From: Acidobacteriota bacterium
GTDB taxonomy: Bacteria; Acidobacteriota; UBA6911
Direction of reading: 5' to 3'
Length of the DNA: 52,005 bases
Assembly (NCBI GenBank): GCA_016934295.1
Contig: JAFGTD010000239.1
Location: forward strand, 1 to 52,005
Below are positions 17,389 to 25,761 of this stretch, one piece after another. The translations under genes were made by a program, and so were the position numbers. Every line of letters begins with the position of its first letter. Positions within the stretch are counted from its first letter, which is position 1. The notes beneath the pieces are model-generated. The model saw only the letters and a program-made list of their open reading frames with translations. It was not told the DNA's origin and did not search any database.

Positions 17389-18303
17389 ATGAAAATAGCC
17401 TATCTGATATTAGCGCACCAGCAACCCGCCTTACTTCATAGACTTGTATATTCATTAAACGCCCCGAACACGCAGTTCCTTATTCATATCGATCTTAAGG
17501 CGGACATAGAACAATTTAAACGCGGCCTTGAATGCGGCAATGCATCCTTCCTGGGTGACAGGATAAAAGTAAATTATGGCGGATATACTCAAATGCTTGC
17601 CATGCTTGCATTGTTGAAAGCCGCAACCTCGACGGATGATTTCGATTACTGCATATTTCTGAGCGGCCAGGATTATCCCATAAAGTCCAATACATTCATT
17701 TTTGATTATCTGGCAAAACACACTGGAACCAATTACATCAACTTTTATCCCCTGACCGGAAATGCGGCTTTAACCCGTAATATACGAAAGTATTATTTTG
17801 TAGATTTATTGAATGCTTTTAATTCCAAAATCAGGCCTATATTGAAAAATTTTTTCCGTATCGTTAATTTGGTTCTACCGGAACGAGCCTTCGTCAAGGG
17901 CATGATTCCCTACCGTGGCTCCACCTCATGGTGTCTGACCGGCCAGACGGCAAAATATATAGTGGATTTCGCCGCTTCCCCAGATAATTCTAATTTCGTA
18001 TCTTATTTTAAGCGTGTGATGTGCCCGGATGAGATCTTCTTTCAAACCGTTGTCCTTAATTCCCCATTCGCGTCGAAGTGCCGCTTCTATGATCGCGATG
18101 TATTGACAAACAGAATCGCATTAATGAACGAAAATAAGGCCTATCTTCATTATGTTGACTGGGACGGCAGCAGGGATAATCCGGCGATTCTCGACATGCG
18201 CGATTATAATAATCTAAAGTGCTCCGACCGATTATTTGCAAGAAAATTTGATGAATTTCGTTCGAAAGAGCTGCTCGATAATATCGATCTTCACTTACGC
18301 TAA
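17389..18303 (+). CDS. GT14-like glycosyltransferase (core-2/I-branching family)
   Basis: A 304-residue protein of the core-2/I-branching beta-1,6-N-acetylglucosaminyltransferase family (GT14), found in bacteria as putative xylosyl- or GlcNAc-transferases. Signatures are KIAYLILAHQQPALLHRLV at the start, FLIHIDLKAD, FDYCIFLSGQDYPIKS (about 85-100), GSTSWCLTG and the CPDEIFFQTVVLNSPF region (about 211-226). No signal peptide is present. The ATG at 17389 is used. Its stop codon overlaps that of cobQ on the other strand (18300-18303). The gene is AT-rich compared with cobQ. It stands outside the two large glycan clusters, near the FkbM methyltransferase. Confidence 0.85.
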   Translation: MKIAYLILAHQQPALLHRLVYSLNAPNTQFLIHIDLKADIEQFKRGLECGNASFLGDRIKVNYGGYTQMLAMLALLKAATSTDDFDYCIFLSGQDYPIKSNTFIFDYLAKHTGTNYINFYPLTGNAALTRNIRKYYFVDLLNAFNSKIRPILKNFFRIVNLVLPERAFVKGMIPYRGSTSWCLTGQTAKYIVDFAASPDNSNFVSYFKRVMCPDEIFFQTVVLNSPFASKCRFYDRDVLTNRIALMNENKAYLHYVDWDGSRDNPAILDMRDYNNLKCSDRLFARKFDEFRSKELLDNIDLHLR

Positions 18304-19835
18304 CCCGCACGTATTCCGACAATTTCCATCAGTTTCGGCATGTCAAGATATTGCCTGAAATGTTCCGCCAGAAGGTCGTACTGGCGTTCCTTGTACGCCG
18401 CCTCGTGTTCCTGCAGATGTTCGTCCGTCTCAAAATGAACATCCGGTTTCAGATCACTGAGCAAAGCATGCCGGGAAACGGGATGGTCGAAAAGCCCGTG
18501 GAAGTAGGTGCCCCATATCCGGCCGTCCCTGGATCTGGCTCCGTCGTAATCGTCGACGGCAACGCCATTGCGATCGTTGACCCTTATGAGATGCGGCACA
18601 TCCCCCGTACGCTCGGTGATTCCCATGTGGATCTCATACCCTTCCACGGTTTTCCCGTTATCCAGCCAGGAACCGGCGGAACGGGACAGCACCTTTTCTT
18701 TTTCCAGGGTGGTCTTGAGATCCAGCAGGCCGAGCCCCTTCGTTTCTCCCGGAGCGCCTTCAATGCCATGAGGATCCAAAATAATATGGCCGAACATCTG
18801 ATATCCGCCGCAGATGCCGCCAAGCCTGCCTCCCCGGTCGAGGTACCGCCACAGGCATTCGTCCCAGCCCACCTTCCGGATCCATTCCAAATCAGCCCTT
18901 ACATTCTTGGACCCGGGCAGAAATACGATATCGTACCCGGCCAGGGGCCTGGTTTTGGACAGGTAGTGCAGCGAAACATGAGGAATGCGGGCCAGGGGCG
19001 CGAAATCGGTAAAATTGGAAATATGGGGAAGTCGGACAACGGCGATATTGACCTGATCCGACCGCAGCACGGCGGCAGGATCGATCACAACATCCAGGGG
19101 CATCCCGTCTTCGGAATCGATCTCGATATGCCGGTAAAAATGCACCAGGCCTAAAACCGGGATTCCGGTTTTGGCTTCAATATATTCGATTCCGTCCCGG
19201 AACAGATCGGGATCTCCGCGAAAGCGGTTGATGATAAATCCACGGACGCGCCGGCGATCCTCGGGCGGGATCACCTCGAGCGAACCGATTATCTGGGCGA
19301 ATACGCCGCCCCGATCGATATCGGCGACCAGGATGACGGGGGCATCCGCCGCGTGCGCCATACGGAAATTGACAAAATCGCGGCTCCGGAGGTTGACTTC
19401 CGCACAGGATCCGGCGCCTTCCATAACGATCAGTTCGTGATCGGCCTGCAGCCTCGCCAGGCTTTCCCTGGCTTTCCCGAAAAGGTAATCCGTATCGGCA
19501 AAGTATGTGGACGCCTCACTGTTACCTATCGATTTGCCGTGCACGACAACCTGGGATCCCGTGTCGGAGGACGGTTTTAACAGGACGGGATTCATATCGA
19601 CGTGCACCGGTACCCGTGCCGCTTCCGCCTGGACGACCTGCGCCCGGCCGACTTCTCCACCCAGAGCGGTTACGTAGGAATTATTCGACATGTTCTGGGC
19701 TTTAAAGGGCGCCACGCGAATGCCCATATTGGCGAAAATACGGCATAACGCCGCCACGACCACACTCTTGCCGACATCGGATCCGGTCCCCAAAACGGAC
19801 AGGCAACGGGACGGCATCGTTTGATTGGAACTCAT
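18300..19835 (-). CDS. cobQ: Cobyric acid synthase CobQ/CbiP
   Basis: About 511 residues. The enzyme amidates carboxyl groups of adenosylcobyrinic acid diamide to cobyric acid, using ATP and glutamine, in cobalamin synthesis. The N-terminal P-loop-like domain begins CLSVLGTGSDVGKSVVVAAL, followed by APFKAQNMSNNSYVT and MNPVLLKPSSDTGSQVVV. The glutaminase domain has GGICGGYQMFG with the nucleophile Cys and the late His in WGTYFHGLFDHP. I chose the ATG at 19835, preceded by an AAGGAAGG ribosome binding site; the frame extends to 19931 but that part looks non-coding. No other cob genes and no recognisable cobalamin riboswitch are present upstream. The product supports the cobalamin-dependent QueG. 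Confidence 0.95.
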   Translation of the reverse strand: MSSNQTMPSRCLSVLGTGSDVGKSVVVAALCRIFANMGIRVAPFKAQNMSNNSYVTALGGEVGRAQVVQAEAARVPVHVDMNPVLLKPSSDTGSQVVVHGKSIGNSEASTYFADTDYLFGKARESLARLQADHELIVMEGAGSCAEVNLRSRDFVNFRMAHAADAPVILVADIDRGGVFAQIIGSLEVIPPEDRRRVRGFIINRFRGDPDLFRDGIEYIEAKTGIPVLGLVHFYRHIEIDSEDGMPLDVVIDPAAVLRSDQVNIAVVRLPHISNFTDFAPLARIPHVSLHYLSKTRPLAGYDIVFLPGSKNVRADLEWIRKVGWDECLWRYLDRGGRLGGICGGYQMFGHIILDPHGIEGAPGETKGLGLLDLKTTLEKEKVLSRSAGSWLDNGKTVEGYEIHMGITERTGDVPHLIRVNDRNGVAVDDYDGARSRDGRIWGTYFHGLFDHPVSRHALLSDLKPDVHFETDEHLQEHEAAYKERQYDLLAEHFRQYLDMPKLMEIVGIRAG

Positions 19836-19996
19836 ATAGGAACAAACCTTCCTTTGATAATGGACATCCCGCGGCTGCCGTAGTCCGCCTGCAGCACGGA
19901 TGATAAAAATAGCGCATCCGGGCAATGTCATACAAGGCTCAGGCCGATTTTAACCGTCCCCCGCTCTTTCATCACACCGCCACTGTCTTTTCCAAT

Positions 19997-20790
19997 CTCC
20001 CCGGTAATACAAACGTAAGGCATTGAAAATCCTGAAATGCAATAAGTTCCGGTTCGCCGAAATACATGGGTATGACCCGGGTATTACAAAATCAACGGTT
20101 ATGGATTCCGGGATTTCAAAATTCGATTCCCCAAAGGTGCCGACCCGTTTTATGAGCACATTAGTATTACACGCGTAGTACGCAATCCTACGAATGTTCC
20201 CATCTATTCTCCAGGATGGCTCAAGAATTTATATCCGCAATTTCTCTCTGTGGATCCTGTTCGCTCGTTTGTTCCCTTTCCTCCGGATCATCCTTCCAAT
20301 ACTTCGGTAATACATACGTAATGCATGGAGAACGCTGAAATGCAATAAGTTCCGGTTCTCTCAAATACATAGGTATGACCCGGGTAATATAAAATTCCCC
20401 AAACACTGATTCGATTATTCCCAAATCCGTTTCCCGCAAAGGCACCGGTCCGGTTTATGAGTTCATTAGTATTACATGGGTAGGGCGCAACTTAACCGAC
20501 GGTTTTTGTTTCCTCTACGAAACCGAATCAAAGATTGATATCCGTTACATATTTCTATCGATTCCGTCCGGACATTTATCGCGTTTCTCCGAGCCTCCCT
20601 CCAATATTCCGGCAATACAAACGTAATGCATGGAGACCACTGAGATACCGGCAGTTCGGGCGTTCTGCAATACGTCGGTATGACTTATGTAAGGCATGGG
20701 TGCGGGAAAACTGGTTTAAAGGATTCCGACATATCCGGCTGACGGCGCCGGGAAGGAATTTAAACCGTGCGCTTCCCAGTTACGGATCCG
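19997..20790. repeat. Tandem repeat block I, three units of about 304 bp
   Basis: Three units are aligned by the word GGTATGAC at 20069, 20372 and 20677 (spacing 303 and 305). Each unit also has a GGTAATACAAACGTAAGGCAT-type element some 65 bp earlier (about 20002, 20304, 20609), and units 1 and 2 share AATGCAATAAGTTCCGGTTC and a later ATTAGTATTACA element. Unit 1 folds into a neat hairpin: AATAC/GTATT outside (20061-20065, 20081-20085), GGGT/ACCC inside and an ATG triloop. Unit 2 keeps most of those pairs; unit 3 is more decayed. Identity between units is partial, so the array is old or under structural rather than sequence constraint. Confidence 0.75.
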
Positions 20791-20794
20791 CCTT

Positions 20795-21478
20795 CATATC
20801 ACATTTGTCCTACATTCGTATACCGCGGCGCGACGGACGGCCGATACTAATGCGGCAGTTGTCGGCTTTTTCCCCGGGAATAGCAAAATCGCGGAACAGA
20901 CGGCAGTATAAATACAGCATTGTCTTGCAATAAACCGGCGGTAATTCCGTCGCCGATTTCTCCGCACTTCATCCCGGTCCCATATTACATATGTCTTACA
21001 TTCGTGTAATGCAATTCCATTTTATGCCGATACTAAATCGGTAGTAGGTGACTTTGTTCGGAGAACGAATACTGTGACTGAAACGACGGTAGTGCAAATA
21101 AAAGAAGGATAAATCGCCGGTTGTCCGCAAGCATCATCCGTACTTATATCCAACAAACTATCGAGCGTTGCTTATAAAGTTTTGTCACACATCGGCGTAA
21201 TGCATTCCACGCCGTCAACGGTACTAATAACGCAGCAGGAAATCCTGTTCGAAGAACAAATTCTGTGACTGAAACGGCGGTAGTGTAAATGCGGCATTGC
21301 GAATTAATGGCCGCCACCACAGCTCCAAAGTGCGATATACGAAACGACGCCATATTACATTTGTCTTACATGGGTGTAATGCAATTCGATCCGCCGCCGA
21401 TACTAGTTAGGTAGTAGGTGACTTTGTTCGGAGAATTGAACGCGTGAATGGTTGAATGAACGGCAGTTTAAAAACAAA
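20795..21478. repeat. Tandem repeat block II, four units of about 186 bp with conserved stem-loops
   Basis: Four units are anchored at TGTC: 20806, 20992, 21183 and 21362 (spacing 186, 191, 179). Each begins near a CATATTACATNTGTCTTACA-like element; in units 2 and 4 this folds as ATTACA/TGTAAT with an inner stem. A second hairpin, CCGAT/ATCGG around ACTAA, is clear in unit 2 (21027-21041), and unit 1 forms GCCG/CGGC at the same place. A third hairpin has its triloop exactly 68 nt after the anchor in all four units: UUCC/GGAA in unit 1, GUUC/GAAC in units 2 and 3, GUUC/GAAU in unit 4. A conserved ACGGTAGTGCAAAT-like word follows. Confidence 0.8.
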
Positions 21479-21534
21479 AGTTCCGGGCTCCTGATGTCCT
21501 AGTTCTTGCGGATACCCGAAACCTAATTTACGAA

Positions 21535-22047
21535 ATGACTCTAAAGATCCCCCAGACAACATTTCCATGGTACGCGTTGCAAGTGCGCCCCCGGTTTGAG
21601 AAGGCGACCGCATCGGCTCTGCTCAATAAAGGCTATGAAGGATTCCTGCCGCTGTATCACCAGAAAAGAAGGTGGTCCGACCGTATCAAGGAAGTGCAGG
21701 TTCCCTTCTTTCCCGGATACCTGTTCTGCCGGTTCGATATCAATAAAAGGCTGCCCGTACTTACAACTCCCGGCGTCAATAAAATCGTCAGCATCGGGTC
21801 CGAGCCCCATCCGGTGGAAGATGCTGAAATAGAGGCGTTGCAGGCTACCGTCGTTTCCGGCCTCCAGGTGGAACCCCGATCCTATATGAATATCGGACAG
21901 AAAGTTCGCATCGAACGGGGACCTCTGTCGGGCATCGAAGGGATATTAACCTCCCTGAAGGGGCTGCATAGACTTATTTTATCCATTCATCTGTTACAGC
22001 GTTCCATCTCCGTCGATATCGATGAATCATGGGCCGTGCCAATTTAA
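21535..22047 (+). CDS. NusG-like transcription antiterminator (UpxY/RfaH/LoaP type)
   Basis: A 170-residue NusG paralogue. The NGN domain (about 10-110) shows WYALQVRPRFEKATASAL, FLPLYHQKRRWSDR and PFFPGYLFCRFD; a KOW motif follows at about 120-150 (IGQKVRIERGPLSGIEGIL). Specialised NusG proteins of this group bind RNA polymerase and suppress termination across one long operon, often capsule or O-antigen genes. The gene is the first of a codirectional run of about 21 kb of glycan genes and sits directly after the hairpin-repeat region, which is where a recruitment or leader element would be expected. The ATG at 21535 is used; its ribosome binding site is weak. Confidence 0.9.
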   Translation: MTLKIPQTTFPWYALQVRPRFEKATASALLNKGYEGFLPLYHQKRRWSDRIKEVQVPFFPGYLFCRFDINKRLPVLTTPGVNKIVSIGSEPHPVEDAEIEALQATVVSGLQVEPRSYMNIGQKVRIERGPLSGIEGILTSLKGLHRLILSIHLLQRSISVDIDESWAVPI

Positions 22048-22077
22048 TTTTATAAGGTCATAAGGAATTATTTATTC

Positions 22078-22365
22078 ATGGCTGTAATGAATCGACGATC
22101 ACGAATCATTAGCCTCAGACTCTCGCAGGAAGAGTATGATTTACTGCGCGATTTATCCATTTCCCAGGGAGCCCGCAGCATTTCCGAGTTCACCCGCTCG
22201 GTGGCATGTCAATTGCCGAAAAATGGAAACGGCAACAATCCTCCGGAGCTTACGCCTGTTGAGGCGGCATTGGGGGCTCTGAACGATACCATGAGCACAC
22301 TCAATCAAAATATTCAGCGTTTAACCGATATACTCGAAACGCGGAAGAACGAAGAAAATGAGTAA
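22078..22365 (+). CDS. Small ribbon-helix-helix-like protein
   Basis: A 95-residue protein. Residues about 5-45 (SRIISLRLSQEEYDLLRDLS, then ARSISEFTRSVAC) have the strand-helix-helix pattern of a ribbon-helix-helix DNA-binding fold, as in CopG or MobC-type proteins. A Pro/Gly/Asn linker leads to a C-terminal amphipathic helix (ALGALNDTMSTLNQNIQRLT) that could form a coiled coil. The gene sits 30 bp after the NusG-like gene and overlaps wza by 8 bp, so it belongs to the operon. It may regulate the operon or bind the upstream repeats, which is inference. The start may be the ATG at 22078 or at 22087. Confidence 0.65.
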   Translation: MAVMNRRSRIISLRLSQEEYDLLRDLSISQGARSISEFTRSVACQLPKNGNGNNPPELTPVEAALGALNDTMSTLNQNIQRLTDILETRKNEENE

Positions 22366-23320
22366 AGCAGCCCGACTGTTATTATTGCTGGTTATTTCAA
22401 CGTCATTATGTTCGGCCCAGACCGCGCTGATACAGGAGGAATTCGCTATCGGGGCGTCCGATCTATTGGACATAAATGTTCTGGGAGCTCCCGATTTCTG
22501 CCGCCAGGTGCGTGTGACGGGATCCGGAATCATAAACATGCCGTTTCTGGGCAAGATTCCGGTCCGGGGCCTGACCCCCCTGCAGCTTCAGGAAAAACTG
22601 GCGGATATGCTGGAACCGGATTATGTAAAGGATCCGCAGGTTTCGGTCGTTGTAAAGGAGCCATACAGCCGGATGTATTCCGTTGTCGGCGCGGTGGTCA
22701 AGCCGGGTCAGTATCCAATGGATCACCCCATTACTCTGGTCAACGCCATTGCAAATGCTGGAGGACTGAACTTCACCAAGGTCGGGGACATCGCCCTGAT
22801 CGAAAGGTCCTACAGGCCGATTCAGGAACAGACTGTCGATTCCATTTCGGAAGCAAAGACCGGCGAAGAAAAACCCGATTTGAGACAACAAATAGAAGTG
22901 AACTTGAAAAAGCTGTTGTTCGAAGGGGACATGTCGTACGACATCCAGATCATGCCCGGAGATGTGATCAACATCCCGGTACGGGAAACGACATCGATAT
23001 ATATCATCGGCGACGTCAACCGACCGGGACCTTTCGACTTTCCTGTCGATACGGGCATCACGCTTTCCCGCGCGCTGGCCATCGCGGGAGGGCCGACCAG
23101 AACTTCAAAATTGGGGGAAACCGCCTTTATTCGCCAGCATCCCGACGGGACGATCGAAAGATCGACTCTCGATCTGGACAAGATACTGAAGGGGAAACAT
23201 CCCGACATGGCAATGCAGCCCAACGATATGATCTATGTTCCGGGCAGCGTGAAGAAAAGCTTCGGATGGGCTTTGTTGGAAAGCATTCCCGGTGCGCTTA
23301 CATGGAGATTTATTCGTTAA
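22358..23320 (+). CDS. wza: Wza-type polysaccharide export protein
   Basis: A 320-residue outer-membrane polysaccharide export protein. An N-terminal signal peptide (KAARLLLLLVISTSLCSAQ) is followed by the Poly_export domain (FAIGASDLLDINVLGAPD at about 30-47, then VKDPQVSVVVKEPYSRMYSVVGAV). Two SLBB domains come next (GAVVKPGQYPMDHPITLVNAI near 110-130 and GDVNRPGPFDFPVDTGITLS near 215-235). A closing hydrophobic region (SFGWALLESIPGALTWRFI) may insert in the outer membrane. The protein forms the exit channel and works with the Wzc-type kinase encoded next. The Cys in the signal region does not make a clean lipobox. The ATG at 22358 overlaps the upstream stop. Confidence 0.92.
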   Translation: MSKAARLLLLLVISTSLCSAQTALIQEEFAIGASDLLDINVLGAPDFCRQVRVTGSGIINMPFLGKIPVRGLTPLQLQEKLADMLEPDYVKDPQVSVVVKEPYSRMYSVVGAVVKPGQYPMDHPITLVNAIANAGGLNFTKVGDIALIERSYRPIQEQTVDSISEAKTGEEKPDLRQQIEVNLKKLLFEGDMSYDIQIMPGDVINIPVRETTSIYIIGDVNRPGPFDFPVDTGITLSRALAIAGGPTRTSKLGETAFIRQHPDGTIERSTLDLDKILKGKHPDMAMQPNDMIYVPGSVKKSFGWALLESIPGALTWRFIR

Positions 23321-23418
23321 GGAGGCCAACGCTCGATTCCTGAACAGGGAGCAAAACCCATATAGGAAACCTGTGAAACTAAAAATGAAGAACAGCAAAA
23401 TCACCCCCGGAGAGAATG

Positions 23419-25761
23419 ATGGCCGACAACGGCAATAATAAAATAATACGCCCAGACATAGCAGGTGCGCCGGTCGAGTACTTCGAGTTATCTCCGTATC
23501 CTGCGACATACAGCGGTTCCCCGTTTGGTCCCAGGAAACATCTGCGGAGATACCTGAGACAGATTCAAAGGCGCAAATGGGTGATCCTGGCCTTTATTCT
23601 CGCCTCGGCTCTGATCTCCATAGCGCATACAACCCGTCAAACCCCTATTTATAAAGCAACTGCAAAGCTGGAGATCGACCAGCAATCGAACAATGTGCTG
23701 CCCTATCAGGATTTCAACAACAACCAGACCTATAACTATTTTTACGAAGAGTTCCTCCAAACCCAGATCAAACATATCACCAGCAGCACCCTGGCCGCAC
23801 GCGTAGTGGAAGCGGCGGGGCTCGATCGCGTAGACGCCACCGTCGTGCCCCCGGAAAGAAAAAGAAACCGCCTGGCCGCTCTCTGGTCCCGGGTTACGGG
23901 GCGATCCGTTGAGAAAGAGAAGGCCACCGTTTCCCCCTCCCGGGAGACCGTCAGGCAGCAGGCCATTAACAGGGTTCTGGGAGGTCTCTCGGTAACACCG
24001 ATTAAAAATTCCCGCGTCGTTGAAATCAGCTATTCATCGTCCAATCCGGAGGAAGCGGCACGGATAGCAAATATTATCACGAGCGAATATATCGACTATA
24101 ACTTCCAGGCCAAGTACGACGCCACCTCCCGAGCAACCGACTTCCTCCAGAAGCAGCTCGTCGACTTGAAATCCAAGGTTGAGGAATCCGAAGCGTACCT
24201 GATTAAATACGCCCGGGAGCACAACATACTGAATGTAACGGAAAAGAAGGATGTCGTCCATCAGGCACTGGGAGATATCAGCACCCAGTTGACCGAAGCG
24301 CGTTCGATCCGCATGGACAAGGAATCCGTCTATCTCACCCTGGCCAAAGCCAACCCGGAGAATTTTCCCCAGGCTCTGCGGACTCCCCTAATTGAAAAAC
24401 TTCAAAGCTCCCTGTTCTCGGCCGAACAGGAGCTGGCCCAGTTATCGTCCCAGTTCGGACCTTCCATGCCGCAGGTGAAACAGCTGAGAAGCAAAATGCA
24501 GGCAACCCGCCAGCAGCTGGCACGCGAACAGCAACTGGCGATAGAAAATGCCTACAAGGAATATGAAACGGCCATGGCCCGGGAGAAACTTCTGGCCGAG
24601 GCCTTTAACAAGCAGAAAGTCCTGGCCAACAACCTGAACGAATCCAGCATTCACTACAACATCCTCCAGCGCGAGGTGGAAACCACCAAACAGCTCTACG
24701 ACGGATTGCTTCAGAGACTGAAGGAGGCGGGTGTGGCTGCCGGTTTGAAATCCAGCAACATTCGTGTGGTCGACGAGGCCAAAGTGCCCACGGCTCCCTT
24801 CAATCCCGATGTGAGAAAAAACCTGGCCATCGCGCTGATGCTCGGATTGATGGGCGGTTTGGGCCTGGCCTTCTTCCTGAATTACCTGGACAACACGGTA
24901 AAGACGCCCGAAGACGTGGAGGAAATGATCGGCCTGCCGTCGCTGGGACTCATTCCCAGCCTGCAGTCCGCCCGGAGCCGCTACGGCTACAGGCCTTCGG
25001 ACAAGAAAAGAAAAACATATTTCAACGCGTTGGCCAAACAGGGTGTGGAACTGGCTTCCCTGGTGGCCGGCAGTTCGCTTATCGCCGAATCGTACCGGGC
25101 AGTACGCACTGCACTACTGCTTTCGTCACCGGAGAATCCTCCGAAAATCATTACGGTTACTTCCGCCAGAGCGGGAGAGGGGAAAACGACCACCGTCTGC
25201 AATATGGCCCTCAGCCTCGCACAGACCGGAAAAAGCGTATTAATTCTCGACTGCGACATGCGTCGGCCCAAGGTCAAGAAGATTTTCAAGGAAAACGGCG
25301 CCGGGCTGGGCGAATATTTAACCGGCCAGGTCGGTTTTTCCGACGTAATTCGGGAAACCACGATTCCGAATTTATCGCTTGTCCATTCGGGCACCCAGAC
25401 CCCGAATCCCGGAGAGCTGCTCGGTTCGTTAAGGATGCAGAATGCGATTGAAGCTTCCTCAGGGGTATTCGATTACATACTGATCGATACGCCGCCGTTG
25501 ATGACGGTAACGGATCCGCTTATTGTGGCGCCAATGACGGACGGCGTCATCCTCGTTACCAAGGGAGCCAAGAATCCGCCGGAAATTCTGAAAAAGGCGA
25601 AAAAGAATCTGGAAATGGTCCATGCCCGCATCCTGGGCGTGTTGTGCAATAATGTCGATCTGCATTCCAGCGATTTTACCTACTACTATCATCAGTATGC
25701 CGAATACGCATCCTACTTACCTGACGAAGAGCCGGGCAACAGCCGCCCCTCCGCTTCCTGA
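23419..25761 (+). CDS. wzc: Wzc-type chain-length regulator and tyrosine autokinase
   Basis: About 780 residues. A Wzz domain follows the first membrane helix (KWVILAFILASALISIA, about 54-70); a long periplasmic coiled-coil region (about 170-440) precedes the second helix (NLAIALMLGLMGGLGLAFFL, about 472-491). The cytoplasmic BY-kinase domain has Walker A SARAGEGKTTT (583-592), Walker A' LILDCDMRRPK and Walker B ILIDTPP. The C-terminal tail has a Tyr cluster (TYYYHQYAEYASY), the usual autophosphorylation site. It controls glycan chain length and assembly of the Wza channel. I prefer the second of two adjacent ATGs (23419) because the GGAG site is better spaced; 23416 adds one Met. Confidence 0.92.
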   Translation: MADNGNNKIIRPDIAGAPVEYFELSPYPATYSGSPFGPRKHLRRYLRQIQRRKWVILAFILASALISIAHTTRQTPIYKATAKLEIDQQSNNVLPYQDFNNNQTYNYFYEEFLQTQIKHITSSTLAARVVEAAGLDRVDATVVPPERKRNRLAALWSRVTGRSVEKEKATVSPSRETVRQQAINRVLGGLSVTPIKNSRVVEISYSSSNPEEAARIANIITSEYIDYNFQAKYDATSRATDFLQKQLVDLKSKVEESEAYLIKYAREHNILNVTEKKDVVHQALGDISTQLTEARSIRMDKESVYLTLAKANPENFPQALRTPLIEKLQSSLFSAEQELAQLSSQFGPSMPQVKQLRSKMQATRQQLAREQQLAIENAYKEYETAMAREKLLAEAFNKQKVLANNLNESSIHYNILQREVETTKQLYDGLLQRLKEAGVAAGLKSSNIRVVDEAKVPTAPFNPDVRKNLAIALMLGLMGGLGLAFFLNYLDNTVKTPEDVEEMIGLPSLGLIPSLQSARSRYGYRPSDKKRKTYFNALAKQGVELASLVAGSSLIAESYRAVRTALLLSSPENPPKIITVTSARAGEGKTTTVCNMALSLAQTGKSVLILDCDMRRPKVKKIFKENGAGLGEYLTGQVGFSDVIRETTIPNLSLVHSGTQTPNPGELLGSLRMQNAIEASSGVFDYILIDTPPLMTVTDPLIVAPMTDGVILVTKGAKNPPEILKKAKKNLEMVHARILGVLCNNVDLHSSDFTYYYHQYAEYASYLPDEEPGNSRPSAS

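Larger units (their letters stand above)
19836..21534. other. Gene-free region containing tandem hairpin repeats
   Basis: About 1.7 kb between cobQ (minus) and the NusG-like gene (plus). Open frames here are short, scattered and made of repeat sequence, so I call none. Apart from the first 150 bp and the last 50 bp it consists of two blocks of degenerate tandem repeats (annotated below). The promoter of the 21-kb glycan operon should lie in or before this region; I see no convincing -35/-10 pair in the last 60 bp. Confidence 0.75.

Noticed and set aside
19836..19990. Cobalamin riboswitch upstream of cobQ
   Set aside because: No B12-box-like sequence or extended fold recognised in the upstream stretch on the minus strand.
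19997..21478. CRISPR array
   Set aside because: Units are about 186 and 304 bp, diverged along their whole length, with no short identical repeats or unique spacers, and no cas genes are in the window.
20795..21478. Integron-type attC sites
   Set aside because: Hairpins lack the RYYYAAC/GTTRRRY core ends, no cassettes with genes lie between them, and no integrase is present.
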